Notes under the pieces: model-generated | What the model was told of the DNA's origin: nothing | The model's input: only the letters and a program-made list of their open reading frames with translations | Databases searched by the model: none | In this document: in pieces, positions 16,257-24,995 of the stretch | Position numbering within the stretch: the stretch's first letter is position 1 | Layout of the letters: each line of letters begins with the position of its first letter | Translations under genes and position numbers: made by a program | DNA from: Allomuricauda sp. ARW1Y1 | GTDB lineage: Bacteria > Bacteroidota > Bacteroidia > Flavobacteriales > Flavobacteriaceae | Assembly (NCBI RefSeq): GCF_013407935.1 | Contig: NZ_JACBZU010000006.1 | Span: 1-64,000 of the forward strand | Reading direction: 5' to 3' | Length of the DNA stretch: 64,000 nt

Positions 16257-17303
16257 ATGGCACCAGATACAAATACCATAAAAGCTTTTGTTAAACTTGG
16301 AGAATTCCTAACGGATTTTTGTGATGTTTATTACGATAACCATCAGAACATCAATAAGGAATTGAAAGAGGTCGTTGTGGCGTCAGGTCATCAAAATGGT
16401 TGGTTTACGGAAGATAATGTGCTGTTCGCCCTGCAGCAATGGGGTAAACTGCTGACCGAGAAAAACATTTTGGATTGGATGTCGCACTACAAGTTCAATA
16501 GCGACACTCAGCCCAAAAACATCGGTATCGTGATGGCTGGAAATATACCTTTGGTCGGTTTTCATGACTTTTTGTGCGTCCTGCTTTCGGGCCACAACGT
16601 TTTGGCCAAACAATCTTCCAATGATAAGCTCCTCCTACCCTATCTTGTTCGTTTTTTGATAGCACAAGAGCCATCACTTTCCACTAAAATCAACTTCGTT
16701 GACAATAAACTCAAGGATTTTGATGCAGTGATTGCCACAGGAAGCAATAACACCAGTCGCTATTTTGAGTACTATTTTGGAAAAAAACCGAACATCATTC
16801 GAAAAAACAGAAATTCGGTGGCTATTTTGTCTGGAAACGAGAGCCCTGAGGAATTGAATGCCTTAGGAGAGGATATTTTTCGGTATTATGGTCTGGGTTG
16901 CCGCAATGTATCCAAAATTTTTGTGCCCAAAGACTACGATTTTGATGTGCTGTTCCAAGCACTGTACCCGTACAAGGATATCATCAACCAGCATAAATAT
17001 GCCAACAATTACGATTACAACAAGGCTGTATATCTCATGAGCGAATTCAATATTTTGGACAACGGCTTTTTAATTCTGAAAGAGGATGAGGCCTTGGCAT
17101 CCCCTATTTCGGCGTTGTTTTACTCTTATTTTGAGGAAGAATCCGAATTGTTGGCACAATTGGAAGAAATGGATGAACACATCCAATGTGTGGTTTCCAA
17201 AGGTATTCAAGGACACCATATCGGTTTTGGCGAGACCCAAAAGCCCAGTTTAAAGGACTATGCGGACGGAATCGACACCATGGAGTTCCTACTTCAACTT
17301 TAA
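16257..17303 (+). CDS. LuxC-type acyl-CoA reductase
   Basis: The protein (348 aa) belongs to the LuxC branch of the aldehyde dehydrogenase superfamily, which reduces acyl-CoA or acyl-thioester to aldehyde with NADPH. GIVMAGNIPLVGFHDFLCVL (about 90) and VLAKQSSNDKLLLPYL are strongly typical, and GLGCRNVSKIFVP at about 214 carries the likely nucleophilic Cys. It is about 130 residues shorter than luminous-bacterium LuxC, as is usual in Bacteroidota. There are no luxD or luxE genes; the ferredoxin is divergent and serC follows 71 bp downstream. A role in lipid or flexirubin-like metabolism is possible but unproven. Confidence 0.87.
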   Translation: MAPDTNTIKAFVKLGEFLTDFCDVYYDNHQNINKELKEVVVASGHQNGWFTEDNVLFALQQWGKLLTEKNILDWMSHYKFNSDTQPKNIGIVMAGNIPLVGFHDFLCVLLSGHNVLAKQSSNDKLLLPYLVRFLIAQEPSLSTKINFVDNKLKDFDAVIATGSNNTSRYFEYYFGKKPNIIRKNRNSVAILSGNESPEELNALGEDIFRYYGLGCRNVSKIFVPKDYDFDVLFQALYPYKDIINQHKYANNYDYNKAVYLMSEFNILDNGFLILKEDEALASPISALFYSYFEEESELLAQLEEMDEHIQCVVSKGIQGHHIGFGETQKPSLKDYADGIDTMEFLLQL

Positions 17304-17374
17304 TGAAATCCTAAGCTTGGAAATCGTTCCTATATCCAACAATTTTTAAGACCTTTACTCCTTAAACCAAGGAA

Positions 17375-18439
17375 ATGAAAAAGCATAATTTTAGCGCAGG
17401 TCCCTGCATTCTGCCCGCAGAGGTCATGCAAAAGGCATCTGAAGCCGTTTTGGAACTCGACGGTATCGGACTTTCACTCATAGAAATCTCACACCGCAGC
17501 AAAGAATTTGTCGCCATCATGGAAAATGCCCGTTCGTTGGCTTTGGAACTACTCGGCCTTGAAGGGAAAGGATATCAAGCCCTGTTTCTCCAAGGTGGGG
17601 CAAGCATGCAGTTTTTAATGGCCGCCTATAATCTTTTGGATACCAAAGCCGGTTATGTGAATACTGGAACTTGGAGCCAAAAAGCAATCAAGGAAGCTCG
17701 TCTGTTCGGCGAAGTTATAGAGGTGGCTTCTTCACAGGAGGATAATTTTAAGTATATCCCAAAGGGATATAATATCCCCACCGATCTTGATTATTTGCAT
17801 TTGACCTCCAACAACACCATTTATGGAACACAGATCAAGGACTTCCCTAAAACCAATGTGCCTTTGGTGTGCGATATGAGCTCCGATATCTTTTCCAGAC
17901 AATTGGATTTCTCCCATTTTGATTTGATTTATGCCGGCGCACAAAAAAACATGGGGCCCGCCGGAACCACACTAGTTGTGGTGAAAGAAGATATTTTGGG
18001 CAAAGTGTCCCGTAAAATCCCGTCCATGATGGATTATTCCGTGCATGTGTCCAAAGAAAGCATGTTCAACACCCCTCCCGTTTTTGCGGTGTATGTTTCC
18101 ATGCTCACCATGCAATGGCTAAAGGATTTGGGCGGTATTGCCGCTATTGAAGAAATCAACGAACGTAAGGCCAATCTTATCTATTCCGAAATTGAGCTCA
18201 ATCCCGTATTCTATGGAATTGCTGCCAAGGAAGACCGTTCCATCATGAACGCCACCTTTAATATTACCGATGATGAACTCAAGGATGTATTCGATGATAT
18301 GTGCAAGGAAGCAGGAATAAGTGGAATCAATGGACACCGCTCCGTTGGAGGTTACAGAGCCTCCATGTACAATGCCTTGCCCATGGAAAGTGTTGGTGTT
18401 TTGGTAGACATTATGAGCGAATTGGAAAAGAAAGGATAA
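17375..18439 (+). CDS. serC: phosphoserine aminotransferase
   Basis: A PLP enzyme (354 aa) that makes 3-phosphoserine from 3-phosphohydroxypyruvate and glutamate in serine synthesis. NFSAGPCILPAEV at the N-terminus is the family hallmark, LFLQGGASMQF binds the cofactor phosphate, and the Schiff-base Lys is in YAGAQKNMGPAG (about 196). RSVGGYRASMYNAL near the C-terminus binds substrate. serA starts five bases after its stop, so the pair is an operon that covers the first two steps of the pathway. serB is not in the window. Confidence 0.96.
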   Translation: MKKHNFSAGPCILPAEVMQKASEAVLELDGIGLSLIEISHRSKEFVAIMENARSLALELLGLEGKGYQALFLQGGASMQFLMAAYNLLDTKAGYVNTGTWSQKAIKEARLFGEVIEVASSQEDNFKYIPKGYNIPTDLDYLHLTSNNTIYGTQIKDFPKTNVPLVCDMSSDIFSRQLDFSHFDLIYAGAQKNMGPAGTTLVVVKEDILGKVSRKIPSMMDYSVHVSKESMFNTPPVFAVYVSMLTMQWLKDLGGIAAIEEINERKANLIYSEIELNPVFYGIAAKEDRSIMNATFNITDDELKDVFDDMCKEAGISGINGHRSVGGYRASMYNALPMESVGVLVDIMSELEKKG

Positions 18440-18444
18440 TCTCG

Positions 18445-19398
18445 ATGGTGAAAATTTTAGCAAACGACGGAATGGCCCAAGAGGGAATCGACCTTTTGGA
18501 AAAAGAAGGGTTTGAAGTAAAAACAACGCATGTGGCCCATGAACAGCTGGCCAATTATATCAACAAAAATAAAATTACCGGTCTTTTGGTGCGCAGTGCT
18601 ACCAAGGTCGATAAAAAAATTATCGATGAGTGTCCAGACCTAAAGCTAATTGGACGTGGTGGCGTTGGTTTGGACAATATTGATGTGGCCCATGCCGAAT
18701 CCAAAGGAATAATCGTTTTCAACACCCCAGAGGCCTCTTCCGAATCGGTTGCAGAACTAGTATTTGCTCATTTGCTCAACGGAGTCCGCTTTTTGCACGA
18801 TGCCAACAGACATATGCCCCTGGAAGGCGACAGCCAGTTTAAACAACTGAAAAAAAGCTATGCGGCAGGTGTTGAGCTAAGAGGAAAAACCTTAGGGGTT
18901 ATTGGTTTTGGCAGAATTGGTCAGGCCACGGCACGCATGGCCTTGGCCCTTGGCATGGAGGTGCTTTTTACGGACCATACCACCAAGAAAGCTACCGTAT
19001 CCATTCCTTTTTTTGATGGAAGGTCCATTGATTTCGAATTGCAAAGCAAAGATGTAAAAGAAGTGCTTTCCCAATCCGACTTTGTGAGTCTGCACGTGCC
19101 TTCGCAAGAAAACTATGTAATCGGAAAAAAGGAGTTGGGATTAATGAAACCGGGGGCTGGAATCATCAATACCTCACGTGGCGGGGTATTGGACGAAGTA
19201 GCACTGGTAGAAGCTCTGGATAACGGCCATTTGGCCTTTGCTGGATTGGATGTCTTTGAATCCGAGCCCAAACCCGAGATACAGATTTTGATGAATCCGA
19301 AAATATCACTGAGCCCTCATATTGGTGGATCCACCATAGAGGCCCAACAACGCATTGGTTTGGAATTGGCTCAAAAGGTCGTCAATTCATTAAAATAA
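18445..19398 (+). CDS. serA: D-3-phosphoglycerate dehydrogenase (short form)
   Basis: The enzyme (317 aa) oxidises 3-phosphoglycerate to 3-phosphohydroxypyruvate with NAD. The Rossmann motif is GVIGFGRIGQATAR (about 152), the catalytic Arg is in NTSRGGVLDE, and the acid-base pair includes the His of SPHIGGSTIEAQ near 292. It has no C-terminal ACT domain, so feedback by serine would need another route. The frame is open upstream into serC, but the ATG at 18445, five bases after the serC stop, gives the normal N-terminus MVKILAND. Confidence 0.94.
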   Translation: MVKILANDGMAQEGIDLLEKEGFEVKTTHVAHEQLANYINKNKITGLLVRSATKVDKKIIDECPDLKLIGRGGVGLDNIDVAHAESKGIIVFNTPEASSESVAELVFAHLLNGVRFLHDANRHMPLEGDSQFKQLKKSYAAGVELRGKTLGVIGFGRIGQATARMALALGMEVLFTDHTTKKATVSIPFFDGRSIDFELQSKDVKEVLSQSDFVSLHVPSQENYVIGKKELGLMKPGAGIINTSRGGVLDEVALVEALDNGHLAFAGLDVFESEPKPEIQILMNPKISLSPHIGGSTIEAQQRIGLELAQKVVNSLK

Positions 19399-19400
19399 AA

Positions 19401-19440
19401 GGTTTGTGCGTAGAAATATCCGACCAAACCCCACTTTTTT
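19401..19440 (+). terminator. possible weak terminator after serA
   Basis: GGTTTG (19401-19406) and CAAACC (19425-19430) enclose 18 bases, followed by CCAC and six T. The stem is short and the loop long. Confidence 0.35.
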
Positions 19441-19473
19441 GTACATTGCTACCCTAACCTTAACACTAACACA

Positions 19474-20115
19474 ATGTCAGGATTATTGGAATTGATCAAC
19501 AGCCCCGTGGGCAAACAATTGGTCAGTGGTGTTGCCGGACAAACAGGGCAACCCGAAAATAAAACAGCCGAAGTATTGAGCATGGCAATGCCGCTTTTAA
19601 TGGGAGCCATTAAAAGGAATGCAGCTACACCAGGCGGTGCGCAAGGACTTATGGATGCGCTTTCTTCCAAACACGACGGCGGAATTTTGGATGATCTGGG
19701 AGGTCTCTTTGGAGGCGGTGTAGACCAACACGTGATGGATGATGGTGCTGGGATTTTGGGCCACGTCCTCGGTTCCAAACAACCGCAAGTGGAAAATGCA
19801 CTGAGCAGTAAATCAGGGCTTGACGCTGGAGCCATTTCACAGATCTTAAAAATTGCTGCCCCTATTCTATTGGGTTATTTGGGAAAACAGACCCGTCAGC
19901 AAAACGTCAGCAGCCCCGAAGGCTTAAATGGATTGCTTGGTGGATTGATGGGAGGCAACAAAGCGGCCGCTAAACAACAATCGCTTATTGAAACCTTTTT
20001 GGACAGTGATGGCGATGGTAGCGTTATCGATGACCTTGCCGGAATGGTATTGAACGGTGGAAACCAGAAAAAAAGCGGACTCGGTGGCGTATTAGGCGGA
20101 CTTTTTGGAAAGTAA
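19474..20115 (+). CDS. DUF937 domain protein
   Basis: A glycine-rich, leucine-rich protein of 213 residues that matches the DUF937/YidB-like pattern: a helical first half with KTAEVLSMAMPLLMGAIKRNA, then GGLFGGGVDQHVMDDGAGI and a second helical repeat, KIAAPILLGYLGKQT. Near the C-terminus, DSDGDGSVIDDLAGM (about 182) looks like a single calcium-binding EF-type loop. There is no signal peptide. The function is unknown. A good terminator follows, so it is probably monocistronic. Confidence 0.85.
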   Translation: MSGLLELINSPVGKQLVSGVAGQTGQPENKTAEVLSMAMPLLMGAIKRNAATPGGAQGLMDALSSKHDGGILDDLGGLFGGGVDQHVMDDGAGILGHVLGSKQPQVENALSSKSGLDAGAISQILKIAAPILLGYLGKQTRQQNVSSPEGLNGLLGGLMGGNKAAAKQQSLIETFLDSDGDGSVIDDLAGMVLNGGNQKKSGLGGVLGGLFGK

Positions 20116-20142
20116 GCCCTAAGCTTAACGATATTTAACAAG

Positions 20143-20171
20143 GCCATTTGAAAGTTCAAGTGGCTTTTTTT
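20143..20171 (+). terminator. rho-independent terminator after the DUF937 gene
   Basis: GCCATTTGAA and TTCAAGTGGC (20143-20164) pair with one wobble, followed by seven T. It lies just before the DUF6146 start, so that gene must have its own promoter or depend on read-through. Confidence 0.78.
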
Positions 20172-20185
20172 GTATTTTAAGGGGT

Positions 20186-20644
20186 ATGAAAAAGAATGCT
20201 CCCATTGCACTATTTGGCATTTTAATGCTCTGTATCAGCTTCGTATCCTGTGGTTCTCAGAAAATGGCGTTAGACGTTTCGGAAGAAGAAAAGGCCATGT
20301 TCAACTCCGCGGATGAAGAACCTGTAGAAATTTCTGATGATAAGACGGAATACGAGATTATCATTATAGAACCCGGTTTTTATACTTGGTTGAATTCCAT
20401 AGCCAGACCAGAAGGTTACTATTCACAAACCTTCTTGGAAACTCGAAATGCTGTTATGGTGATGAACTGGAACAATAGGGTTGTACAGCCCCAATTATGG
20501 AATCCCAATCTGTATGAGTTGCCCATCGATTATGACCCTAGCATCGACTATGGTTACGAGGTGAATTATAAGCTTTATAACTATTTCATCTACTTTCAAC
20601 GGAAATACAACCAGCGATTGGGGCCCTTTATCCCAAGAATATAA
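20186..20644 (+). CDS. DUF6146 family lipoprotein
   Basis: 152 residues. The signal peptide ends at FVSCGS (Cys about 23), giving a lipoprotein; an acidic stretch follows (SEEEKAMFNSADEEP), then a conserved domain with YSQTFLETRNAVMVMNWNNR and a Tyr-rich end (YNYFIYFQRKYNQRLG) typical of DUF6146. The function is unknown, and it is probably in the periplasm or outer membrane. The DUF6787 gene begins 30 bp downstream; the two are often together in flavobacteria as far as I know. Confidence 0.85.
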   Translation: MKKNAPIALFGILMLCISFVSCGSQKMALDVSEEEKAMFNSADEEPVEISDDKTEYEIIIIEPGFYTWLNSIARPEGYYSQTFLETRNAVMVMNWNNRVVQPQLWNPNLYELPIDYDPSIDYGYEVNYKLYNYFIYFQRKYNQRLGPFIPRI

Positions 20645-20649
20645 ATCCG

Positions 20650-20657
20650 TACTTTTG
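20650..20657 (+). promoter_or_regulatory. candidate -7 element, DUF6787 gene
   Basis: TACTTTTG, 16 bases before the ATG at 20674. No -33 element at the right spacing. Confidence 0.4.
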
Positions 20658-20673
20658 AGCTCAATTTATTGAG

Positions 20674-21192
20674 ATGATGCAAAAACTAAAGCAGCGTTGG
20701 GAAATCCAAAGAGCCTGGCAAGTGCTATTTCCCATTTTGGGCGCCCTTTTAGTCATACTTACCGCTTACCTGATTGCCCGAAGCCTCTTGCACGCGTTTG
20801 GGCTAAACAACACCGTATATGAATGGTTCTTTACCATCGGGATTACACTGATAGGGTATTTTACGGCCGTAAAGTTTTTCTTGTGGTGCTTTAAAAAATT
20901 GGAAAACAAGTGGAAGGTGACCTATAAATGGGAAATGATCGCCATCTTTATCGTTTTTGCAATCACAGGGAGTATTTCCGGCAAACTGGCAGGCCCACTG
21001 GTCCATTGGCTCGGTTTGGATGGTGAAAACGTACATTCTGCGATTTATTGGACCTTTCGAATACTATTGATTTTTCCTATCTATCAGATTTTGTTGGTTT
21101 GTATAGGCTGGTTGTTTGGACAGTATCAATTTTTTTGGAATTTTGAAAAAAAGATGTTGAAACGCATGGGATTGGGCTTTATCCTCCCATAG
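20674..21192 (+). CDS. DUF6787 family membrane protein
   Basis: 172 residues with four likely membrane spans (about 15-40, 50-72, 90-112, 128-150). The N-terminal QRWEIQRAWQVLFPILGA and the C-terminal GQYQFFWNFEKKMLKRMGLG patterns are diagnostic of DUF6787. It is an inner-membrane protein of unknown function. It is 30 bp downstream of the DUF6146 gene on the same strand. Confidence 0.86.
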   Translation: MMQKLKQRWEIQRAWQVLFPILGALLVILTAYLIARSLLHAFGLNNTVYEWFFTIGITLIGYFTAVKFFLWCFKKLENKWKVTYKWEMIAIFIVFAITGSISGKLAGPLVHWLGLDGENVHSAIYWTFRILLIFPIYQILLVCIGWLFGQYQFFWNFEKKMLKRMGLGFILP

Positions 21193-21232
21193 TTTATAGT
21201 TTTTTTAACATATAAAGAGGATTCACCTTGTT

Positions 21233-21240
21233 TACTTTTG
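21233..21240 (+). promoter_or_regulatory. candidate -7 element, His-rich protein / TonB receptor unit
   Basis: TACTTTTG ends 12 bases before the ATG at 21253, and so overlaps the upstream in-frame TTG, which argues for the ATG as the start. Confidence 0.45.
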
Positions 21241-21252
21241 TGCTGTATTGTT

Positions 21253-21585
21253 ATGAAACCTCATAAACACATTTTTATCATTGGTTCCCTTTTGATGGCA
21301 TTGGCTGTTCTGGCCCCTTCGCTCATCAAACTAGGACATAGCTTATATGAGCACCATAATGAAAAGAAATGTGTGGAATATGGCACCAATCATATCCATG
21401 ATGGGCATTTGGATTGTGATTTTCATGACTTTACACTTGCCAACAAAGTCCTGTTTTCTTCCACATTCGACTATACACCCGTAGCTACGCCAAATATAAC
21501 GTATGTAACGGCTTACTACGCGTATATGTTCAAGCCTATTAAAGCATCATTTCAAAGCTTAAGGGCGCCACCGGTGGTAGCTTAG
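21253..21585 (+). CDS. small His/Cys-rich exported or membrane protein ahead of a TonB receptor
   Basis: 110 residues from the ATG at 21253. One hydrophobic segment (about 8-27) is followed by a polar stretch with clustered metal-binding residues: LYEHHNEKKC, then NHIHDGHLDCDFHDF (about 36-62; ten His or Cys in about 30 residues). The C-terminal half is aromatic-rich and may contain a second weak membrane segment. The family is not recognised by name. It directly precedes a TonB-dependent receptor (80 bp to the chosen start), so a metal-sensing, metal-buffering or receptor-assisting role is plausible; this is inference from the His/Cys cluster and position. Confidence 0.72.
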   Translation: MKPHKHIFIIGSLLMALAVLAPSLIKLGHSLYEHHNEKKCVEYGTNHIHDGHLDCDFHDFTLANKVLFSSTFDYTPVATPNITYVTAYYAYMFKPIKASFQSLRAPPVVA

Positions 21586-21664
21586 ACCATCGTCGTTGTT
21601 CAATTCTCATAGGAGAAAATTCAATCTACTTAATTACATTCCATTGGTATTTAGCTGCAAAGCA

Positions 21665-24055
21665 ATGGCTATCATTGCGTTTATTTCGTTTTTCCCGGTT
21701 TTTGGTATTTCCCAACAGTGTGATGATACACTGTCTGGACAGGTCATGGATTATCATCAAAAAACACCTTTGGAGGGTGCATCACTTTTAATCCTTGAAA
21801 CCAAGACTGAGGTGACAACGGCTGCCAATGGTGCGTTTACATTTTCCAATCTCTGTTCGGGTACCTACACACTAGAGGTGTCACATCCTGAATGTTCGAC
21901 CATTTTGATGAACGTTAGGGTCGACGGGGATACGAAAATCGAAGTGAAATTGGAGCATCACTTGGAAGAATTGGACGAAGTCAAAGTGGTGGGAAACATT
22001 ATTCGCGACAAGACCAATTCCGCCCAGGAGGAAACACTTAACCTAGATATGTTGGAAAACTATAGTGCCGGCAATTTGGGGGATGCCTTAAAGGAATTGG
22101 GCGGGGTTTCGTCCTTGAACACAGGCGCCAATATTGTAAAACCGGCCATCCATGGGTTAAATGGCAGTCGTGTTTTGGTGTTGAACGATGGTGTTCGGAT
22201 GCAGGATATGGAATGGGGAGCAGAACACGCTCCTACCCTTGACATCAATTCCGCAGGCTCGGTTTCCGTCATCAAAGGTGCCTCAGCCCTTCAGTATGGC
22301 GGTGATGCCATAGGCGGTGTCATTGTAGCGGAGCAAGCCCGAATTCCCCTGCGCGACAGTATTTATGGAAAAACCATACTCAGTGGTGTGTCCAACGGAA
22401 GGGGCGGAAATATCGTGTCCGAGTTGACGAAGTCTTACGCGAACGGATGGTTCATCAAAGGGCAGGGTTCCTATAAACGTTTGGGAGACCACGAAGCGCC
22501 CGACTATGTGCTGTCCAATACGGGTGTCCAAGAAATTGCAGCTTCCCTCCAATTGGGGAAACATCTGTTTTCTTGGGGATGGGATGCCCGGTATTCCTAT
22601 TTTAATACGGAAATTGCCATTTTAAGGGCCTCGCATATTGGAAACGTGGACGATTTGATACGAAGTATCAATAGTGGGGAACCTACCATCATAAGACCTT
22701 TTACCTATGACCTTCAAAACCCTCGACAAAAAGTGACCCATCATTTGGGAAAGCTTAAGTTTTACAAACGCTTTGAGGGTCTTGGAAAGTTGAACGTACA
22801 GTACGATTTTCAAAGTAACCGAAGGTTTGAGTATGACATCCGAAGAGGTGAAAGGGACAATATTCCATCCATTGATTTGGAACTGACCACACATACGCTG
22901 TCCACGGATTTCAAATGGGATACTAAGGACGACATCAACATTCTTGTAGGTCTTATGGGCAGGTATCAAGATAATTTTGCGAATCCAGATACCGGAGTGC
23001 GCCGATTGATTCCCGATTATGAAAAAGTTGACTTTGGCAGCTTTTTGATAGGTGAATATCGCGTTACCAACCAATTATTGTTGGATGCTGGAATCCGATA
23101 CGATTACAACAAGATAGATGCTCAAAAGTTTTATCGCACCTCCCGTTGGGAAGAACGTGGATACGATGAGGAATTTCAAGACTTGGTCGTTGAGGATTTA
23201 GGCACTCAGTTATTGGTGAATCCAGTTTTGGATTACCATAATTTTTCAACGACGGTTGGCGGAAAATACCTGACCACAAATGGCCTGCAGTTAAAATTGA
23301 ACTATGCCTTGGCACAGCGGGCACCCAATCCATCCGAACTTTTTAGTGATGGGTTGCACCACTCCGCTGCCAGGATAGAGCTAGGGGATTTGCGTATCGA
23401 AAACGAAACGTCGCACAAGATTACCACTACCTTGGAAAAGGATTTTTCAACTTGGGGTATTCTATTGGAGCCTTATGCCAACTGGGTTCAAAACTTTATT
23501 GTTTTAGAACCGACAGGGGTTGAATTTACGGTTCGTGGCTCATTTCCAGTTTGGGAATACCGCCAAACCAGTGCTCGACTTTTGGGTGTTGACTTTTCGG
23601 CGTATTCCAATTGGACCGACCATTGGATCACGGAACATAAGTTCTCCTTGGTGAAGGGACAGGATACGGATACCGAAACCGCTTTGATCAATATTCCTGC
23701 AGCCAATTGGAGAAATTCAATCACCTTTTCCATGCCTGAATGGAATGGTTTTGAAGCCTCGCTGGAAAGTCAATATGTATTTCGTCAAAACGAGACACCG
23801 GACAACATAACGGTGTTTTCTCCCCAACAACAAGAAGATGTGGTTTTGGAAATCAATACGGCTCCAGAGGCTTATCACCTATTGGGATTCCGATCAAAAA
23901 TGGAATTTCCGTTTTCCAATAAAACCAAGTTGACCACCACTTTGGCCATAAGCAATCTTTTAAACACAAATTATAGGGACTACCTAAACCGTCAGCGATT
24001 CTTCGCCGACGATTTGGGTCGAAACTTTACATTACAACTAAAGCTCAATTATTAA
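21665..24055 (+). CDS. TonB-dependent outer-membrane receptor
   Basis: 796 residues from ATG 21665, where a signal peptide begins (MAIIAFISFFPVFGISQQC); the frame is open further upstream to a TTG at 21596. Order of domains: a carboxypeptidase-regulatory-like beta fold (about 20-95, GQVMDYHQKTPLEGASL), a TonB box-like LDEVKVVGN at about 110, the plug (about 120-235, with VKPAIHGLNGSRVLVLNDGVR and SAGSVSVIKGASALQYGG) and the beta-barrel to the terminal NFTLQLKLNY. It imports a ligand across the outer membrane with TonB energy. The plug resembles the metal-uptake subgroup (ZnuD-like), which suits the His-rich protein upstream, but the substrate is not shown by sequence. Confidence 0.92.
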   Translation: MAIIAFISFFPVFGISQQCDDTLSGQVMDYHQKTPLEGASLLILETKTEVTTAANGAFTFSNLCSGTYTLEVSHPECSTILMNVRVDGDTKIEVKLEHHLEELDEVKVVGNIIRDKTNSAQEETLNLDMLENYSAGNLGDALKELGGVSSLNTGANIVKPAIHGLNGSRVLVLNDGVRMQDMEWGAEHAPTLDINSAGSVSVIKGASALQYGGDAIGGVIVAEQARIPLRDSIYGKTILSGVSNGRGGNIVSELTKSYANGWFIKGQGSYKRLGDHEAPDYVLSNTGVQEIAASLQLGKHLFSWGWDARYSYFNTEIAILRASHIGNVDDLIRSINSGEPTIIRPFTYDLQNPRQKVTHHLGKLKFYKRFEGLGKLNVQYDFQSNRRFEYDIRRGERDNIPSIDLELTTHTLSTDFKWDTKDDINILVGLMGRYQDNFANPDTGVRRLIPDYEKVDFGSFLIGEYRVTNQLLLDAGIRYDYNKIDAQKFYRTSRWEERGYDEEFQDLVVEDLGTQLLVNPVLDYHNFSTTVGGKYLTTNGLQLKLNYALAQRAPNPSELFSDGLHHSAARIELGDLRIENETSHKITTTLEKDFSTWGILLEPYANWVQNFIVLEPTGVEFTVRGSFPVWEYRQTSARLLGVDFSAYSNWTDHWITEHKFSLVKGQDTDTETALINIPAANWRNSITFSMPEWNGFEASLESQYVFRQNETPDNITVFSPQQQEDVVLEINTAPEAYHLLGFRSKMEFPFSNKTKLTTTLAISNLLNTNYRDYLNRQRFFADDLGRNFTLQLKLNY

Positions 24056-24071
24056 TTTAATTAAACTTAAA

Positions 24072-24626
24072 ATGAAAACAATCAAATCACTTTTATTATT
24101 CGCTTTTATCGGACTAACATTTGTAGCCTGCTCTGATGACGATAATGCACCGGAGCAAATCAACGAAGAAGAGACCATAACTACCATGACGGTTTCTTTG
24201 GTTGCTCCGGGCGGTGGAACTACAATCACCCTTCAATCTCAAGATTTGGACGGTGACGGACCCAATGCCCCTGTGGTCACTGTTTCAGGAAACTTGGCTG
24301 CCAACACCTCTTACAGTGGGTCAGTAGTATTTTTGGACGAGACCGATTCTCCGGCCGAAGACATTACGGAAGAAGTAGAGGAAGAGGATGATGAACACCA
24401 AGTGTTTTATATCCCTACCGGAAATATCACGGATATCACTTATGATGATGTGGACGGCGACGGAAATCCTTTGGGATTGGCGTTTACTTTGGAAACCGGC
24501 GATGCTGGAAATGCAACCTTGGCCGTAACCTTAGTGCATGAGCCCAAAAAACCCAACGATGGAACATTGGCCGATGCTGGAGGCGAAACAGATTTTACTG
24601 AAACGTTCCAAATTACAATCGAGTAA
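24072..24626 (+). CDS. acidic lipoprotein downstream of the TonB receptor
   Basis: 184 residues, signal peptide ending at FVACSDDD (Cys about 20). The mature part is rich in Asp, Glu, Gly and Thr, with a beta-sandwich look (TMTVSLVAPGGGTTITLQS), an acidic loop EDITEEVEEEDDEHQ and a DxDGDG-type loop (DDVDGDGNP) that could bind calcium or another cation. Similar lipoproteins are common right after metal-type TonB receptors in flavobacteria. It lies 16 bp after the receptor gene and ahead of a strong terminator, so it completes a three-gene unit and may capture the ligand at the cell surface. Confidence 0.82.
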   Translation: MKTIKSLLLFAFIGLTFVACSDDDNAPEQINEEETITTMTVSLVAPGGGTTITLQSQDLDGDGPNAPVVTVSGNLAANTSYSGSVVFLDETDSPAEDITEEVEEEDDEHQVFYIPTGNITDITYDDVDGDGNPLGLAFTLETGDAGNATLAVTLVHEPKKPNDGTLADAGGETDFTETFQITIE

Positions 24627-24654
24627 TAACCGAAAAATAATTGGTTTAAAAATG

Positions 24655-24680
24655 GAGTGCCAAATTACGTTTTGGCACTC
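24655..24680 (+). terminator. rho-independent terminator between convergent genes
   Basis: GAGTGCCAAA and TTTGGCACTC form a ten-base perfect stem around a six-base loop, followed by eight T. The stop codon of the minus-strand gene (24665-24667) lies in the loop region, and on the minus strand the hairpin is followed by CATTTTT, so it may work both ways. Confidence 0.9.
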
Positions 24681-24955
24681 TTTTTTTTGCTCAATAGATA
24701 GGTGTATATCCAAGTCAGCGTAAACGTGGGGATAATATCCATACCGGGAACCAGCTCTTCGGCGAAAGTAATCAAACCGGCAGCCTGCCCTACCCGGCCC
24801 TTGTACAATCGGGTCATAAGCCACCCGGCAACAGGTGCCCAAATGACATCGGAAAACTCGCCTATCCCAGGGATTACAAAAGATAGCATACCAATGGCAT
24901 CGAACAGCAACCCTAAAAACAAGTTGCGGTACTTATGATTTTTTTCTTCTGACAT
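24665..24955 (-). CDS. small membrane protein of unknown function
   Basis: 96 residues, with two or three hydrophobic segments: FLGLLFDAIGMLSFVIPGIG (about 13-32), VIWAPVAGWLMTRLY (about 37-51) and IPTFTLTWIYTYLL (about 75-88). The tail KKKSAKT is basic. It is probably in the inner membrane. The pattern GIGEFSDVIWAPVAGWLM resembles a small family widespread in Bacteroidota, but I cannot name it. It follows folE by 40 bp on the same strand and may be cotranscribed with msrA-folE. Confidence 0.75.
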   Translation of the reverse strand: MSEEKNHKYRNLFLGLLFDAIGMLSFVIPGIGEFSDVIWAPVAGWLMTRLYKGRVGQAAGLITFAEELVPGMDIIPTFTLTWIYTYLLSKKKSAKT

Positions 24956-24995
24956 ACGGGAAAAATAGCAATTCCCGCTTAATTGGAAAAGTAGT

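Noticed and set aside
18301-18444. Upstream extension of the serA frame into serC
   Set aside because: The extra residues are cysteine- and tryptophan-rich out-of-frame serC sequence. The ATG at 18445 directly after the serC stop gives a standard N-terminus.
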